Assembly (NCBI GenBank): GCA_019695185.1
Contig: JAIBAN010000018.1
Coordinates: 28,441 to 92,440, forward strand
Length of the DNA: 64,000 nt
Source of the DNA: Blastocatellia bacterium
GTDB taxonomy: Bacteria > Acidobacteriota > Blastocatellia > Chloracidobacteriales > Chloracidobacteriaceae
Direction of reading: 5' to 3'
Both the position numbers and the translations under genes were made by a program. The notes under the pieces are model-generated. The model was not told where the DNA came from. It worked only from the letters and a program-made list of their open reading frames with translations, and made no database searches. Of the stretch, positions 44,079 to 55,600 are shown piece after piece; position 1 is the first letter of the stretch; each line of letters starts with the position of its first letter.

Positions 44079-44249
44079 AGATGAAAAACCGGGATGTTCC
44101 GCCTTGGAAATCCGTTTGGGAGCATCCAGGCTTCCATCCAACTGGAAGTGGACAGATGATGGCTTCAAGAGTATGAGTGTGGCATTCCGGTTTTGGAGTT
44201 TGGTGACTTCAGATGACCTTCGACCTCAAAGAAAACAGGTGAAACATGA

Positions 44250-44581
44250 GTGGGATATTTGGAACTCAACAAAGATGAATCGGTGCAGGATGTTGTCCAA
44301 CGTCTTACCATGAAACTTGGTGCTGATTTCTTCCAAGTGCAGGATTATTGGGACGCTGATTTGTGGGCGATTGGTCTGGCCGCTCCCAATAATTCCCAGG
44401 TTCTGGCGTATATCAGCACCGGGGGCCATGTGGGAGGCCTTTTTTCCTTTCCCTTGAGCTGCCACCCGACCCGGAGAGCGAAGTGGTTTACCAAGATGCT
44501 GGGAGTTTTTCAGGTCTTTCCTTTGATGAACTTGCGGAACGAATCGCCTCACATTTTGCTGACGCGACAAACAGATTATGA
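44250..44581 (+). pseudogene. Small unknown gene with a one-base frameshift
   Basis: A GTG at 44250, after AGGTGAAAC, opens a frame reading 'VQDVVQRLTMKLGADFFQVQ' and 'WAIGLAAPNNSQVLAYISTG'. After a run of six T at about 44440-44445 the protein-like sequence continues in the -1 frame: 'LSLELPPDPESEVVYQDAGS', 'LSFDELAERIASHF', ending TGA at 44579-44581. That stop overlaps the HAD start as ATGA, a natural operon junction, which argues that the second frame is the true end. One T lost from a run of seven would explain it; programmed -1 slippage or a sequence error are alternatives. About 110 residues if joined. Family not recognised. Confidence 0.6.
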
Positions 44582-45201
44582 AATACCGCTTGGTGATTTT
44601 TGACTTTGATGGAACGCTGGCCGATTCCTTCCCTTTTTTTGTCTCGGTTTTCAACCAACTGGCTGAACGGCACCATTTCAAATCCATCGAACCGCATCTG
44701 GTGCCGACCTTCCGGCACTATAACGCCAAACAGATGATGGAGTATGTGGGAATGCCCGCCTGGAAACTCCCGCTCGTGGCAAAGAGTTTTATCTCCCTGA
44801 TGAAACAGAACGCCGACCGTGTTTCATTATTTGACAAAGTGGACGAGGTGCTGCTGCATTTGGTCCAGGCCGGTTTGACCGTGGCTGTCGTTTCTTCAAA
44901 CGCCCGTGACAATGTGACCCGGATTTTAGGTCCGGAAAACACCCGACTGTTCTCCCATTTTGAATGTGGCATGTCCATTTTCGGCAAACGGGCCGTTATT
45001 CGGAAGGTGCTCAAAAAAACCGGAATTCCAAGCCATGAAGCCATTTATATTGGAGACCAGGTGACCGACCTCGAAGCCGCCCGCAAAGCAGAGGTTCCGT
45101 TTGGGGCTGTCTCCTGGGGTTACAGTTCAATTGAAGCCTTGTGCGCCCACCATCCTGAAGAGGTGTTTGACACCGTTTCCTGTATCAAAAGAATCAGTTG
45201 A
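44578..45201 (+). CDS. HAD-family hydrolase, phosphoglycolate phosphatase-like
   Basis: 207 residues. HAD motifs: I 'VIFDFDGTLADSF' with Asp9 and Asp11; II 'VAVVSSNARDN'; III Lys in 'FGKRAVIRKVLKK'; IV 'AIYIGDQVTDLEAARKA'. The helical cap between motifs I and II is of the C1 type, as in phosphoglycolate and other small-phosphate phosphatases. The substrate cannot be fixed from sequence; a repair phosphatase role is plausible. The start overlaps the stop of the frameshifted gene by 4 bp, so the two were one operon. Confidence 0.88.
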   Translation: MKYRLVIFDFDGTLADSFPFFVSVFNQLAERHHFKSIEPHLVPTFRHYNAKQMMEYVGMPAWKLPLVAKSFISLMKQNADRVSLFDKVDEVLLHLVQAGLTVAVVSSNARDNVTRILGPENTRLFSHFECGMSIFGKRAVIRKVLKKTGIPSHEAIYIGDQVTDLEAARKAEVPFGAVSWGYSSIEALCAHHPEEVFDTVSCIKRIS

Positions 45202-45260
45202 GTTTCGGTTTCTGAGGCAACCTGCAAGCCGTTATTCCTGCTGATGCAGGTGCTTTTCTT

Positions 45261-45364
45261 TTTTCACCGCAGAGGCGCTGAGTTTTCGCAGAGTCTTTGC
45301 AGAGGTTTTCTTTGTCTTTCTCTGCGCATCCTCAGCGCCTTCTCAGCGCCTCTGCGGTGAAAAA
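45261..45364. repeat. CGCAGAG-type inverted repeat
   Basis: TTTTCACCGCAGAGGCGCTG and its complement near the right end form a stem of about 25 bp with further CTCAGCGCC units inside. It is a diverged cousin of the CACAGAG repeats and is located before carB. Confidence 0.75.
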
Positions 45365-45467
45365 GAAAACAGCACCGATTAATTTCCAGGAACAAAAACT
45401 TTTCAATCAGGCCAGTGTTTGGTACAAGCCCTGTCACCTAATTCCAATCATCAACCAAACACCCTGA

Positions 45468-48400
45468 ATGCCCAAACGTCTTGACCTCAAAAAAATACTC
45501 ATCATCGGCTCCGGCCCGATTGTCATTGGACAAGCCTGTGAATTTGATTACTCAGGAACCCAGGCCTGCAAAGCGTTGCGGGCGGAAGGGTTTCAGGTGG
45601 TTCTGGTGAATTCAAACCCGGCCACCATCATGACCGACCCGGAAACTGCTGACCGGACCTATATCGAACCCCTGACGGTCGAAACCCTCACCAAAGTCAT
45701 TGAAGCCGAACGTCCGGATGCCTTGCTCCCCACAGTCGGCGGGCAGACGGCACTCAATCTGGCGATTCAACTGCACGAGCAGGGAATTTTGGAACGCTTC
45801 CGGGTGGAACTGATTGGTGCCCAGATTCCGGCCATTCAACTGGCGGAAAACCGGGCTTCCTTCAAACAGGCAATGGATGAAATCGGGTTGGAAATGCCCC
45901 AGGCGTTTTTCGTTCAAACCGTTGCAGAGGCCAGGGAAGCCCTGGCTCAAACTGGTTTTCCGGCCATCATCCGGCCCAGTTTTACCCTGGGCGGCAGCGG
46001 TGGCGGCATCGCCCGAACCGATGAAGAGTTTCTGACGATTGTCTCCCGTGGTCTGGCCCTCAGCCCGATTGGTCAGGTGGTGGTTGAGGAATCCATTTTG
46101 GGTTGGAAGGAATATGAGCTTGAAGTCATGCGCGATGGCGCTGACAATATTGTGATTATCTGTTCGATTGAAAATTTCGACCCGATGGGGGTGCATACCG
46201 GCGATTCCATCACGGTGGCTCCGGCCCAGACCCTGACCGATGCCGAATACCAAGCCATGCGCAATGCTGCCCAGCTCATTATCCGGCGGGTTGGGGTGGA
46301 AACCGGCGGTTCCAACATTCAGTTCGCAGTCAGCCCGAAAACCGGGGAACTGCGGGTCATTGAAATGAATCCGAGGGTTTCGCGGTCCTCCGCGCTGGCC
46401 TCAAAGGCGACCGGATTTCCGATTGCCAAAATTGCCGCCAAACTTGCGGTTGGCTACCGGCTGGATGAAATCCCCAACGACATCACCCGCAAGACACCAG
46501 CCTGTTTCGAACCGGCGCTGGATTACGTGGTCGCCAAAATTCCCAAATGGGCCTTTGAAAAATTCAAAATCTCAAAACCGGTCCTGGGCACCCAAATGCA
46601 ATCGGTCGGCGAAGCCATGGCCATCGGGCGAACCTTCAAGGAAGCCGTCATGAAGGCCCTTCGTTCGCTGGAAGCCGCCAATCTTGACCAGGTTGAACAT
46701 TGCGACGATGAAACGCTGCGCTGGCATCTGGAAACACCCAATCCGGACCGGGTGCGCTTTTTGCAACTGGCCATTATCCGTAACTGGACCAACGACCAAT
46801 TGCACGCCCTGACAGGCATTGACCCGTGGTTTTTCGAGCAGTTGCGCGAAATCATGGCGGTTCAATCCTCACTGCATCTGCTTTCACCCACCACCATTTC
46901 CGATACCCTGCTGCGGCTCACCAAGGAATTCGGGCTTTCGGACCGGCGGCTGGCCAACGCGCTGGGGTGTTCGCAGGATGAAGTGTACCTTCGCCGGAAG
47001 TCATCCGGCATTCGCCCCGTTTTCAAACGGATTGACACTTGTGCGGCTGAGTTCGAATCTTTTACGCCGTATCTGTATTCAACCTATGAAACCGAATGCG
47101 AGGCGGAACCCACCACCAACCGCAAAATCATGATTTTGGGCAGCGGTCCCAACCGAATCGGGCAGGGCATTGAGTTTGATTATTGCTGTTGCCATGCTTC
47201 GTTTGCGCTCAAGGAAGCCGGGTTTGAAACCATCATGGTCAACTGTAACCCGGAGACGGTTTCGACTGACTATGACACTTCCTCGCGGTTGTATTTCGAG
47301 CCGATTACTTTTGAAGATGTGATGCACATCGTCGAGCTTGAAAAACCTGAAGGTGTGATTGTGCAGTTCGGCGGTCAAACGCCGCTTAATCTGGCTCACC
47401 GCCTGCTGGCTGCGGGTGTTCCCATCATCGGGACTTCGCCTGATTCCATTGATTTGGCGGAGGACCGGAAACGGTTCGGGCAATTGCTGGTGGAACTCGG
47501 TATTCCCCAACCACCCAACGGAACCGCGACCACAGTGGAGGCTGCCTGTCAGGTGGCGGCTGAAATCGGCTTTCCCGTGCTGGTGCGTCCCAGCTATGTT
47601 TTGGGCGGCAGGGCCATGACCGTGGTTTATGACGAAGCCGACCTGGCGCATTACGTGGCCGAAGCGGTCTTTGTCTCGCCCCAACATCCGATTTTGATTG
47701 ACCGTTTTCTGGAATCGGCGGTCGAGGTGGATGTGGACGCGCTCTCCGACGGCGAAGAAGTGTGCATTGCCGGAATCCAGGAACACATCGAGGAAGCCGG
47801 AGTGCATTCCGGTGACAGTTCCTCGGTCCTGCCCACGTTTACGATTCAGGCGGCCCAGGTTGAAACCATGCGGCGCTACACCCGCCAATTGGCCCTGGCT
47901 TTGAAAGTTGTCGGGCTGATGAACATTCAGTTTGCCGTCAAAAACGAAACAGTGTACGTGCTGGAAGTCAATCCGCGAGCTTCGCGCACGGTGCCGTTTG
48001 TCAGCAAAGCGACGGGTGTACCGGTTGCCAAAATTGCCTCGTTGTTGATGGCAGGGCGGAAACTGCGGGAATTCGGCCTGCCTGCCGAACTGCCGGTGGA
48101 CCGGTTCTGTATCAAAACCCCGGTGTTTCCCTTCATCAAGTTTCCCGGCGTGGACCCCCTCCTGGGACCGGAAATGCGCTCCACGGGCGAAGTGATGGGC
48201 GTTGGCCATACCTTTGGAGTCGCCTATTTGAAAGCGCTCCAAGGGGCCAACGCCCGTGTTCCCCGAACCGGAACCGTGTATTTCAGTGTGAGTGACACCG
48301 ACAAACCGGAAGCTGTGGAGGTCGCCCGCCGCCTGCTGGACCTTGGATTCCGGTTACTGGCCACCCGTGGAACCCAGGAATTTATGGAAGCCGCCGGGCT

Positions 48401-48677
48401 GCCGGTGGAACTTGGCTATAAAATCAGTCAGGGCGAGCGGGGCATCCTGGCCCAAATTCAGCGGCGGGAAATTGACCTGATTGTGATTACTCCGGAGGAC
48501 AAGCAATCCTACGCTGATGACATGACGATTCGCTGCGCGGCGATTCAACACGATATTTTGTGTGTCACCACAGTCTTGGGAGCTTTGGCCGTGACCCATG
48601 CCATCCAGGCTTTGCACACCGTGGAAACTGAGGTCTTTTGCCTGCAAGACCTGATAAGTTCCGTCCCCTCAGCATAA
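45468..48677 (+). CDS. carB: Carbamoyl-phosphate synthase large subunit
   Basis: 1069 residues, full length for CarB (about 1070). It makes carbamoyl phosphate from bicarbonate, ammonia and two ATP for pyrimidine and arginine synthesis, with CarA supplying ammonia (not in this window). Two homologous ATP-grasp halves are seen: '[20 protein letters not shown]' and '[20 protein letters not shown]', each with '[16 protein letters not shown]' or '[16 protein letters not shown]'. The C-terminal MGS-like allosteric domain is present ('[18 protein letters not shown]'). No clear ribosome site precedes the ATG. The next gene starts one base after the stop. Confidence 0.97.
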   Translation: MPKRLDLKKILIIGSGPIVIGQACEFDYSGTQACKALRAEGFQVVLVNSNPATIMTDPETADRTYIEPLTVETLTKVIEAERPDALLPTVGGQTALNLAIQLHEQGILERFRVELIGAQIPAIQLAENRASFKQAMDEIGLEMPQAFFVQTVAEAREALAQTGFPAIIRPSFTLGGSGGGIARTDEEFLTIVSRGLALSPIGQVVVEESILGWKEYELEVMRDGADNIVIICSIENFDPMGVHTGDSITVAPAQTLTDAEYQAMRNAAQLIIRRVGVETGGSNIQFAVSPKTGELRVIEMNPRVSRSSALASKATGFPIAKIAAKLAVGYRLDEIPNDITRKTPACFEPALDYVVAKIPKWAFEKFKISKPVLGTQMQSVGEAMAIGRTFKEAVMKALRSLEAANLDQVEHCDDETLRWHLETPNPDRVRFLQLAIIRNWTNDQLHALTGIDPWFFEQLREIMAVQSSLHLLSPTTISDTLLRLTKEFGLSDRRLANALGCSQDEVYLRRKSSGIRPVFKRIDTCAAEFESFTPYLYSTYETECEAEPTTNRKIMILGSGPNRIGQGIEFDYCCCHASFALKEAGFETIMVNCNPETVSTDYDTSSRLYFEPITFEDVMHIVELEKPEGVIVQFGGQTPLNLAHRLLAAGVPIIGTSPDSIDLAEDRKRFGQLLVELGIPQPPNGTATTVEAACQVAAEIGFPVLVRPSYVLGGRAMTVVYDEADLAHYVAEAVFVSPQHPILIDRFLESAVEVDVDALSDGEEVCIAGIQEHIEEAGVHSGDSSSVLPTFTIQAAQVETMRRYTRQLALALKVVGLMNIQFAVKNETVYVLEVNPRASRTVPFVSKATGVPVAKIASLLMAGRKLREFGLPAELPVDRFCIKTPVFPFIKFPGVDPLLGPEMRSTGEVMGVGHTFGVAYLKALQGANARVPRTGTVYFSVSDTDKPEAVEVARRLLDLGFRLLATRGTQEFMEAAGLPVELGYKISQGERGILAQIQRREIDLIVITPEDKQSYADDMTIRCAAIQHDILCVTTVLGALAVTHAIQALHTVETEVFCLQDLISSVPSA

Positions 48678-48678
48678 T

Positions 48679-49533
48679 ATGAATCAAACCCGCAACCCAA
48701 TCCGCCGCAACCGCAATATTGGAACAGCCAAACAGGGACACGGCCAGGACAACCGGCTCCGGATTGCCAGCCGCCTTTCGGATGACAAGGTTTATTATGA
48801 GCGGTTGGAAAATCCTGTAATTGTGGAACGGAGCCTTGGAAAAAAGACCATCCTCTTTTTTGTGGAACCGACTCATTCCGGTTATTTACATTCCTGTACC
48901 ATTGAAGATGTCATGTGGGTGTTGCAAAACGTCGAACCGGACGATTGGAATTTGCTCGACTTTGTGGTTTTCCGGCAACCCAAACAGAAGGAAGACCTGC
49001 TCAAACCAGTTTGGGGTAGAATAGCCTATTTTGTTGAGTTGGAAGGAAGGTTAGGGACCGCTATTTTTCTGGATGCCCAAAATCAACATCGCTCCTTGAG
49101 ATGGAGCCGGTCCCTAGACCCTGAAGATGCGGCAGAGTTCCAACGCCTTTGTGACGATGGTCATCGGGTGGAGGAAGACAAGCGAGGGTTTACACTCCAC
49201 CTAACCCTTGATTCCATTCGCCAAACCCAGCTTTTCCGGTCATTTCTGCATGAAATTGGTCATTTGGTGGACCGGGTGGAACATCTATACAAACCCTTGA
49301 CCGAAACCGATGACGAACAGGAACAGAAATATCTGACTGAAAAGTATGATTCGAAACCACGCCGGGACAAAGAAACCTATGCCCACCGCTATGCCAGTGA
49401 AACCTTCAACCGTCTGAAAAGCATGTCGCTGGTTCCTTTTGAACGGCTGGTTGACCTGGAGCGGATGCAGTTTGACAAACTTGCCCCGGAATGGTTTGGA
49501 ATTGAACCCAACAGTCTGGGACCAAAATCCTGA
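48679..49533 (+). CDS. Putative zinc-dependent peptidase (HEIGH) coupled to carB
   Basis: 284 residues, family not recognised. The ATG lies one base after the carB stop, so translation is likely coupled. The key feature is 'FRSFLHEIGHLVDRVEH', an HExxH zinc motif with His191, Glu192 and His195. A possible third ligand lies in 'KETYAHRYASETFNRLKSM' about 45 residues on. The N-terminus is basic (Arg/Asn-rich) and there is no signal peptide or membrane segment, so it acts in the cytoplasm. The first 180 residues look like a mixed alpha/beta domain ('KTILFFVEPTHSGYLHSCTI'). Peptidase activity is inferred from the motif only. Confidence 0.65.
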   Translation: MNQTRNPIRRNRNIGTAKQGHGQDNRLRIASRLSDDKVYYERLENPVIVERSLGKKTILFFVEPTHSGYLHSCTIEDVMWVLQNVEPDDWNLLDFVVFRQPKQKEDLLKPVWGRIAYFVELEGRLGTAIFLDAQNQHRSLRWSRSLDPEDAAEFQRLCDDGHRVEEDKRGFTLHLTLDSIRQTQLFRSFLHEIGHLVDRVEHLYKPLTETDDEQEQKYLTEKYDSKPRRDKETYAHRYASETFNRLKSMSLVPFERLVDLERMQFDKLAPEWFGIEPNSLGPKS

Positions 49534-49542
49534 ATTTCTCTT

Positions 49543-50457
49543 TTATTGAAGGGCCCTGGCGACCTGTGCCGCGACTTTGGCGTTTTGCAGGAGCAGGGCA
49601 ATATTGACTTTCAGGCTGGCTCCCTCGGTCAGTTCGGAAACCTTCCGGAGCAGGAACGGGGTTACTGCCTGCCCTTTGACGCCCATTTCTTCCGCCTGTA
49701 TCAAAGCAGTCCCAATCGCCTCGTTCAATTTATCGCCGTTGATGGCTGAGGATGCCGGAGGCGGGACTGCCAAAATCGCTCCGCCACCGCCGCCAAATTC
49801 CTTGTGGGCCTGCCAGAACATGGCGGCTTCCTGTGGAGTTTCCACCCGTGAAGTCAGGGACAACCCGCTTCTGGGGGTGTAAAAAGCGGGAAATTCGGTG
49901 CAGCCGTAGCCAATCACCGGAACCCCTTCGGTTTCAAGCTGTTCCAGTGTGGCCGGTAAATCGAGGATGGCTTTTGCCCCGGCACAGACCACCAGGACCG
50001 AGGTCCGCGACAGTTCGAGCAAATCGGCGCTGATGTCCCAGTTTTCATGGGCACCCAAATGGACGCCGCCAATGCCTCCGGTGGCAAAAACCTGAATTCC
50101 AGCCAGAGAGGCCAAGGCCATGGTGGCCGCGACCGTGGTGGCACCGTTTCTTTTTTTCGTAACAGCAAAGGCAATATCGCGGCGCGACAATTTCAACACA
50201 TGGTCGCCTTTGGCAAAAATGGTCAATTGTTCCTCGGTCAACCCGATGGTGGGCACACCCTCGACAACGCCAATTGTGGCCGGAATGGCTCCCTGTTCGA
50301 GCACTTCGGCCTCAATCTGGTGGGCAACTTCCAGGTTTTGGGGATAGGGCAGACCGTGGGCCACCACTGTGCTTTCCAAGGCGACAACGGGTTTTCCGGC
50401 CTCAAGTGCGGCGCGGATAGATGGGGCAATCTGGATTGAGAACTTTTCAGATGACAT
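49543..50457 (-). CDS. psuG: Pseudouridine-5'-phosphate glycosidase
   Basis: 304 residues, normal for PsuG. It reversibly splits pseudouridine 5'-phosphate into uracil and ribose 5-phosphate. Recognised blocks are 'PVVALESTVVAHGLPYPQNL', 'GAIPATIGVVEGVPTIGLTE', 'KLSRRDIAFAVTKKRNGATT', 'FATGGIGGVHLGAHENWDIS', 'VIGYGCTEFPAFYTPRSGL' and 'QGQAVTPFLL'-like 'KGQAVTPFLLRKVSELT'. The partner pseudouridine kinase (PsuK) is not next to it, but may lie elsewhere. It is convergent with the putative peptidase gene, 9 bp between stops, and divergent from htpG. Confidence 0.95.
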   Translation of the reverse strand: MSSEKFSIQIAPSIRAALEAGKPVVALESTVVAHGLPYPQNLEVAHQIEAEVLEQGAIPATIGVVEGVPTIGLTEEQLTIFAKGDHVLKLSRRDIAFAVTKKRNGATTVAATMALASLAGIQVFATGGIGGVHLGAHENWDISADLLELSRTSVLVVCAGAKAILDLPATLEQLETEGVPVIGYGCTEFPAFYTPRSGLSLTSRVETPQEAAMFWQAHKEFGGGGGAILAVPPPASSAINGDKLNEAIGTALIQAEEMGVKGQAVTPFLLRKVSELTEGASLKVNIALLLQNAKVAAQVARALQ

Positions 50458-50528
50458 ATTTTTTCTTATGATGGCGGGTTCAATTCAAAACCCACAACTG
50501 ACAAAGTAGAACAAGGAGTGTGAAACCT

Positions 50529-52424
50529 ATGAGTGTCACAATTGACATGGACAGCCAAAAGGAAGTGTTGACCTTTCAGACTGAAGTAAGTCAATTACTG
50601 AATCTCATCACACATTTTCTTTACAGCAACAAGGAGATTTTTCTCCGTGAACTGATTTCCAACGCTTCGGACGCCGCCGACAAACTGCGGTTCCTGGCGC
50701 TTTCAAACAACGACCTTTTTGAGGGAGACAGCGAACTCAAGATTCGTATCTCGTTCGACAAGGACGCCAAAACCATCACCGTTTCCGACAATGGCATTGG
50801 GATGTCCCGTGAGGAAGTCACGGCCAACATTGGCACCATTGCCAAATCGGGCACCCGCCAGTTTTTGGAATCACTGACCGGTGACCAGGCCAAGGATTCC
50901 AATCTGATTGGTCAATTCGGAGTCGGTTTTTATTCCGCTTTCATTGTGGCCGACAAGGTCACATTGGTGACGCGCCGGGCTGGCGAACCTGCCAGCCAGG
51001 CCGTCCGTTGGGAATCCACCGGTCAGGGCGAATATACCCTGGAAACCATCGAAAAACCGACGCGTGGAACGGATGTCATTTTACACCTCAAAGATGACGA
51101 AAGCGAATTTTTGAATGGATTCCGGCTGCGTTCGATTGTTCGCAAATACTCGGACCACATTTCGCTGCCAATTGTCATGCAGTCCGAAACGGAAAACGCC
51201 GATGACGAAACAGTGAACAAAGCCTCGGCCCTTTGGACTCGCAGCAAAGCCGAAATTTCCGACGAAGAGTACAAAGAGTTTTACAAACACGTGGCCCACG
51301 ACTTCACCGACCCGCTGACCTATATTCACACCAGGGTTGAAGGGCGGCAGGAATTCACGATTCTGCTTTATGTGCCCTCCCGTGCCCCGTTTGATTTGTG
51401 GGACCGTGACCGCAAGAGCGGCGTCAAACTCTATGTCCGCCGGGTTTTCATCATGGAGGACGCCACGGAACTGCTGCCCCGTTATCTGCGGTTCGTGCGT
51501 GGCGTGATTGACTCAAATGACCTGCCGCTCAACGTGTCGCGCGAAATCCTCCAGCAGAACAAAATCCTCGAATCCATCCGTTCGAATTCGGTCAAGAAAG
51601 TGCTGGGCCTACTCGAAGACCTTGCCACCAAGGACACTGCCAAATATGCCGATTTCTGGAAGGAATTTGGCAAAGTCCTGAAAGAAGGCGTGGGCGAGGA
51701 TTTTGGCAACCAGAAGAAAATCGGCAAGCTTTGCCGGTTTGCCAGCACCCATACCGATTCTGAGGAACAGACTGTTGCGCTGGATGATTACATTTCGCGG
51801 ATGAAGGAAGGACAGGACAAGATTTTCTACATTACGGCAGACAGCCACGCAGCGGCCAAAAACAGCCCGCACCTGGAAGTCTTCCGCAAAAACGGCGTCG
51901 AGGTGCTGCTCCTCAGCGACCGGGTGGACGAATGGTTTGTCTCTTCTCTGCTGGAATATGAAGGGAAACAGCTTCAGTCGGTCACCAAAGGCGCACTGGA
52001 CCTGGGCAAAATCGAGAATGAGGAAGAAAAACAGAAACTCGAAAAAGCGGCGGATGATTTCAAGCCGGTGCTTGACAAAATCAAGTCCACGCTGGGCGAA
52101 AAGGTCAAGGAGGTCCGGGTCACTGGACGTTTGACGACCTCTCCGGCCTGTCTCGTTTCTGATGACCACGACATGAGTGCCCATTTGGAACGGCTGCTGA
52201 AAGCCAGTGGGCAGAAGGTAGCCGGGGTCACTCCGATTCTGGAAATCAACACGTCCCATCCGATTATCCAGAAACTCCACCGCGAAGTGGAATCCGAGCG
52301 CTTTGCCGATTGGACCCACATTCTGTTTGACCAGGCGTTACTGAGCGAAGGCGGCCAGTTGGAGGACCCTGCCGGGTTTGTTCACCGGCTGAACGAACTG
52401 CTGCTGGAACTCACCAAAGCCTAA
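50529..52424 (+). CDS. htpG: Molecular chaperone HtpG (Hsp90)
   Basis: 631 residues. The ATG at 50529 is preferred to a GTG at 50520 because AAGGAG (50513-50518) sits at proper distance from the former. The N-terminal GHKL ATPase domain is clear: '[20 protein letters not shown]', '[20 protein letters not shown]', '[19 protein letters not shown]' and '[12 protein letters not shown]'. The middle domain includes '[20 protein letters not shown]' and '[20 protein letters not shown]', and the C-terminal dimerisation region is complete. It acts as a cytoplasmic dimeric chaperone. No CIRCE element is seen upstream. It is followed by a hairpin terminator. Confidence 0.97.
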   Translation: MSVTIDMDSQKEVLTFQTEVSQLLNLITHFLYSNKEIFLRELISNASDAADKLRFLALSNNDLFEGDSELKIRISFDKDAKTITVSDNGIGMSREEVTANIGTIAKSGTRQFLESLTGDQAKDSNLIGQFGVGFYSAFIVADKVTLVTRRAGEPASQAVRWESTGQGEYTLETIEKPTRGTDVILHLKDDESEFLNGFRLRSIVRKYSDHISLPIVMQSETENADDETVNKASALWTRSKAEISDEEYKEFYKHVAHDFTDPLTYIHTRVEGRQEFTILLYVPSRAPFDLWDRDRKSGVKLYVRRVFIMEDATELLPRYLRFVRGVIDSNDLPLNVSREILQQNKILESIRSNSVKKVLGLLEDLATKDTAKYADFWKEFGKVLKEGVGEDFGNQKKIGKLCRFASTHTDSEEQTVALDDYISRMKEGQDKIFYITADSHAAAKNSPHLEVFRKNGVEVLLLSDRVDEWFVSSLLEYEGKQLQSVTKGALDLGKIENEEEKQKLEKAADDFKPVLDKIKSTLGEKVKEVRVTGRLTTSPACLVSDDHDMSAHLERLLKASGQKVAGVTPILEINTSHPIIQKLHREVESERFADWTHILFDQALLSEGGQLEDPAGFVHRLNELLLELTKA

Positions 52425-52429
52425 AGTCA

Positions 52430-52443
52430 GGACTGAGGACTGA
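52430..52443. repeat. GGACTGA heptamer, two units
   Basis: Two exact units 6 bp after the htpG stop, before the terminator, in the convergent gap with the macroglobulin gene. Confidence 0.7.
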
Positions 52444-52459
52444 GTTTTTTATCAATCAT

Positions 52460-52490
52460 GGCGCGCCCCAAAAGGCGCGCCAAATTTTTT
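52460..52490 (+). terminator. Rho-independent terminator after htpG
   Basis: GGCGCGCC, loop CCAAAA, GGCGCGCC: a perfect 8-bp GC stem followed by AAATTTTTT. The remaining 160 bp to the convergent macroglobulin gene show nothing else. Confidence 0.85.
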
Positions 52491-52649
52491 GACAATTTTC
52501 CAAATTGTTTTACGCGATTCAATACAACGGTGAATATCTTTCGGAACGGCATCCCAAAGCCATGTTTTCAAGCTGCACGGATCTTTGGTATATCAGGTTT
52601 GAAGGTGCTGTTCCGTCACCAGTCTTGGCTCCAGCCGGTTTCACAATTT

Positions 52650-55600
52650 TCAACGGATGGTAAATTCAATCGGTTTGACGATGGAACTGGCAGCCGGATT
52701 GTAATAGTCGTAAAGCTGGGAAGGCGCATTTTGGGCCTGGATTCCATACCGTCCCCAAAAGCGGAATGCAAAATTCACTTGCGACTGATTGGGCCAAAGA
52801 TACAACCGGAGCCGGTCAGGTAAAATATCAATCATTTGTATTCCGGCGGTTCTTTCAGCCAGAAGGTTTTGTACCGATTCCCGGTCAATCTGGTTTCCCG
52901 GTGGCAACCCGATTTCGGCTAGCAACATGCCTCGACCAGGCTCTTGGTTGACTTCCACCTTGCAGGTGATAGGTTGAAACGGCTCGCTGGTGGTAGTGTC
53001 AAAAGCGACCTTGAGCACAGGATGACCCGGTGAGGTTTCGGGAAGTTCGGTCCAGGGCACATAAAAGCGGGAGACAACCTGGACGGAGGTGACAGCTTTC
53101 CCTCCCCCATCCGTCACTTCCACGACATTGTTCCCGGCCTTTAGATACTGGGAGACATCCAGCATGACAGGGCCGGAAACCTGCTCCTGTTGACTCCCTC
53201 CAGGCAGGGGAACGGGTTTTCCATTCACGCGGAATTCCAGTTTTGTAGCAGGTTCCTGGTCCGTTTGGACAAGACGGGAATCCAACAGTGTGTCCAACAC
53301 ATTGATGGTGGCCTGGGTTGAGTGCCAAACCCCATAGAGGTCTTTATTTTTAATGAGAAAGTGCAATCCATCGAAGATCATGGATTCTGCCCCCGGTTGG
53401 TTTTGCAGTGCCCGGAGCACCAAAGCCGTGGTTTCCAGGTCACCGGCGAGTCCCCAGCCATAAAACGGGGTTGAAGCCGAAGCCGGCCAACATTTCCCCT
53501 TGAGGGTCGTTCGGGTCAGGCTCCTCAGTTTGGAAACTGCAACGGTCACCGTTTCCTTTTGGCCAATGGACTGTCCGGCCAAAACCAGACATGCCAATTG
53601 GTAAGGGTCCGAAGTGGTGGACAGGGATTGAGTCAAATAGTCCAATCCTTTTTTAACAGCATGCGGTGAGGTATCCCCTCTGGCCAGCACTGCGGTCACA
53701 TAGGCTGTTTCCTTCTCAGTTCCCCAGGCCCCCTTGGAGGATTGTTGGCTGACCAGCCAGTTTTCCAGAGCTTGCACGACGTGCAGGTCAATTGAGGTGA
53801 AGTCTTTCGCCTCCAGGAGGAAACGCAGGGCATACGCGCTCAACGCCAAATTGGGTGCGCCGCCGGTCCAGTAGGAAAATCCTCCGCTGGCAGTGCGATA
53901 GGTCAACAGTCTTTGGTACCCCTCAACCAGAAAGCGTTCCGCTTTGCCTGAAACCGCAGATTTCTGTCCGGTTTTTTTCAGGTATTTCAGAACCAACAGA
54001 TTGGGATATGTCGAGGAAATGGTTTGTTCACCGCACCCGTAGGGGCGTTGGATGATGCCCTCTATCCCTTCAATCACATGAGCCAGCAGGTTAGGGTAGA
54101 TTTTCAAATGCCCTTGAATGGTACCGGGCAGACAGGCTGCCGGAATATTCAGTTCCAGACGCCCGGAATCTGAAAGTAAGGTGCCAGCAGTGGCCACCTG
54201 CTCGGCACCGTCGGGATGGACCGTGACCGGCTTCTCAACTGCATCCTGGTCCGTTTCGGAAATTGCTGAAACCCGGTTTTTTCCGCCTCTCACAGAATGC
54301 CTGGCCTGGAGGTTGACCACCGCTTTGGTCACGCCATTGGCTGGTACCAAAACCGAACCAGGCAGCGGTTCCTCCTGTGAAAACCAATCCTCCGGTTTCA
54401 TCTGCAATCGCACTGATTGGTCGGTGGGAGTGTAATTACGAACGGCTACGGGGAGCGAAATCCGGTCACCCACGGTCAGGGTTGGGGGCGGTTCATGGTC
54501 AACAAAAAATGGTTGAAATGAACGAAATTCGGTGGTGCTGGACCCGATTTTGCCATCCTCGGTAATGGCTGTGACCAACATGCTCCAGGTGGTGAGCGAA
54601 TCCGGGATTTTAAAACCGAATTGGGTTCGGCCATCAGTCCCGGTGACCAGTTCCGGCTCCCAAAATGCGGTTTCAGGAAAATAGTCACGGACTTTGGGCG
54701 TGGTAAAGGAAACTGCCTGAGCCGAAGGCTGTTTCGTTACCACCGAATCACTGGTGACCGTGGACGCCAAGGACGCCGAACTGGTTGTGGTGTTCAGTGC
54801 CAAATTGCTGGCCGTGACTTCGACAATTTCATTGCCTCCCCCAGCATTCAGGGTAAAACTGGCCTCAAACAGGTTGGCCGAGGGCAGCCAAATGCCAATC
54901 ATTTTCAAAGGGCTAAAACCAACGGATTCGATTTTGATGGAATATTCGCCTGCCTCAAGGTCGGTTACCAAAAACTCTCCGGTTGCATCGGTAGTGGTGG
55001 ATTTCTGTTGTTGGGTGGCCGTATGAATAATTGTCACTTCCGCCCCTGCAATGGAAGCCCCGGTTGCGTCACGAACGGTTCCGGAAATGGTGGCTCCCGT
55101 GAGGTGAAACCGGCTGAACCGGTGGAGGGTTTCAACCGAAGTTATGGGCCTGAGATTCAATGAAAACCGGCTGGAGGTAACCGGATGGGAAAATTTGGCC
55201 ACTTCAAAGTCATCTGCCGGATGTTGAGGGCCAGCCTTTTCACCCCGGCTCATAACGGTCAAATACAGCAAATGTTGAACCTCAATTGAGCGAGGGCCTT
55301 TTCCTTCCTGGCCGGGCCGGTTAAGCAATGGATAGGACTTTGAGAACTGAACCTCATAAGGATTTCCCCAGGGGTCTTTGATCCTATTCCAATCAATCCC
55401 CTTGAATTTCAAGGCTCTGGCAAAATCCGCCTCGGTGGCGGGAACCCTCCCTGTTTCTGCAAAAAACAAATCCAATGCCTGGGCAATCAAACGTTCGGTG
55501 TCCTTGAAATAATCAATCCGGGAGGACCAAACCAATTGTTCCCCCTCGGCCTTTTGGGGGTCACCAGGGGAGAAAACATTCACAACATAACTGGTTTTGT

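Noticed and set aside
44071..44313. Plus-strand open frame starting in the CACAGAG hairpin
   Set aside because: It begins inside the repeat, overlaps the frameshifted gene out of frame and has no protein-like features.
47079..48242. Minus-strand open frame (387 codons) inside carB
   Set aside because: His/Arg/Phe-rich antisense shadow of the second CarB half.
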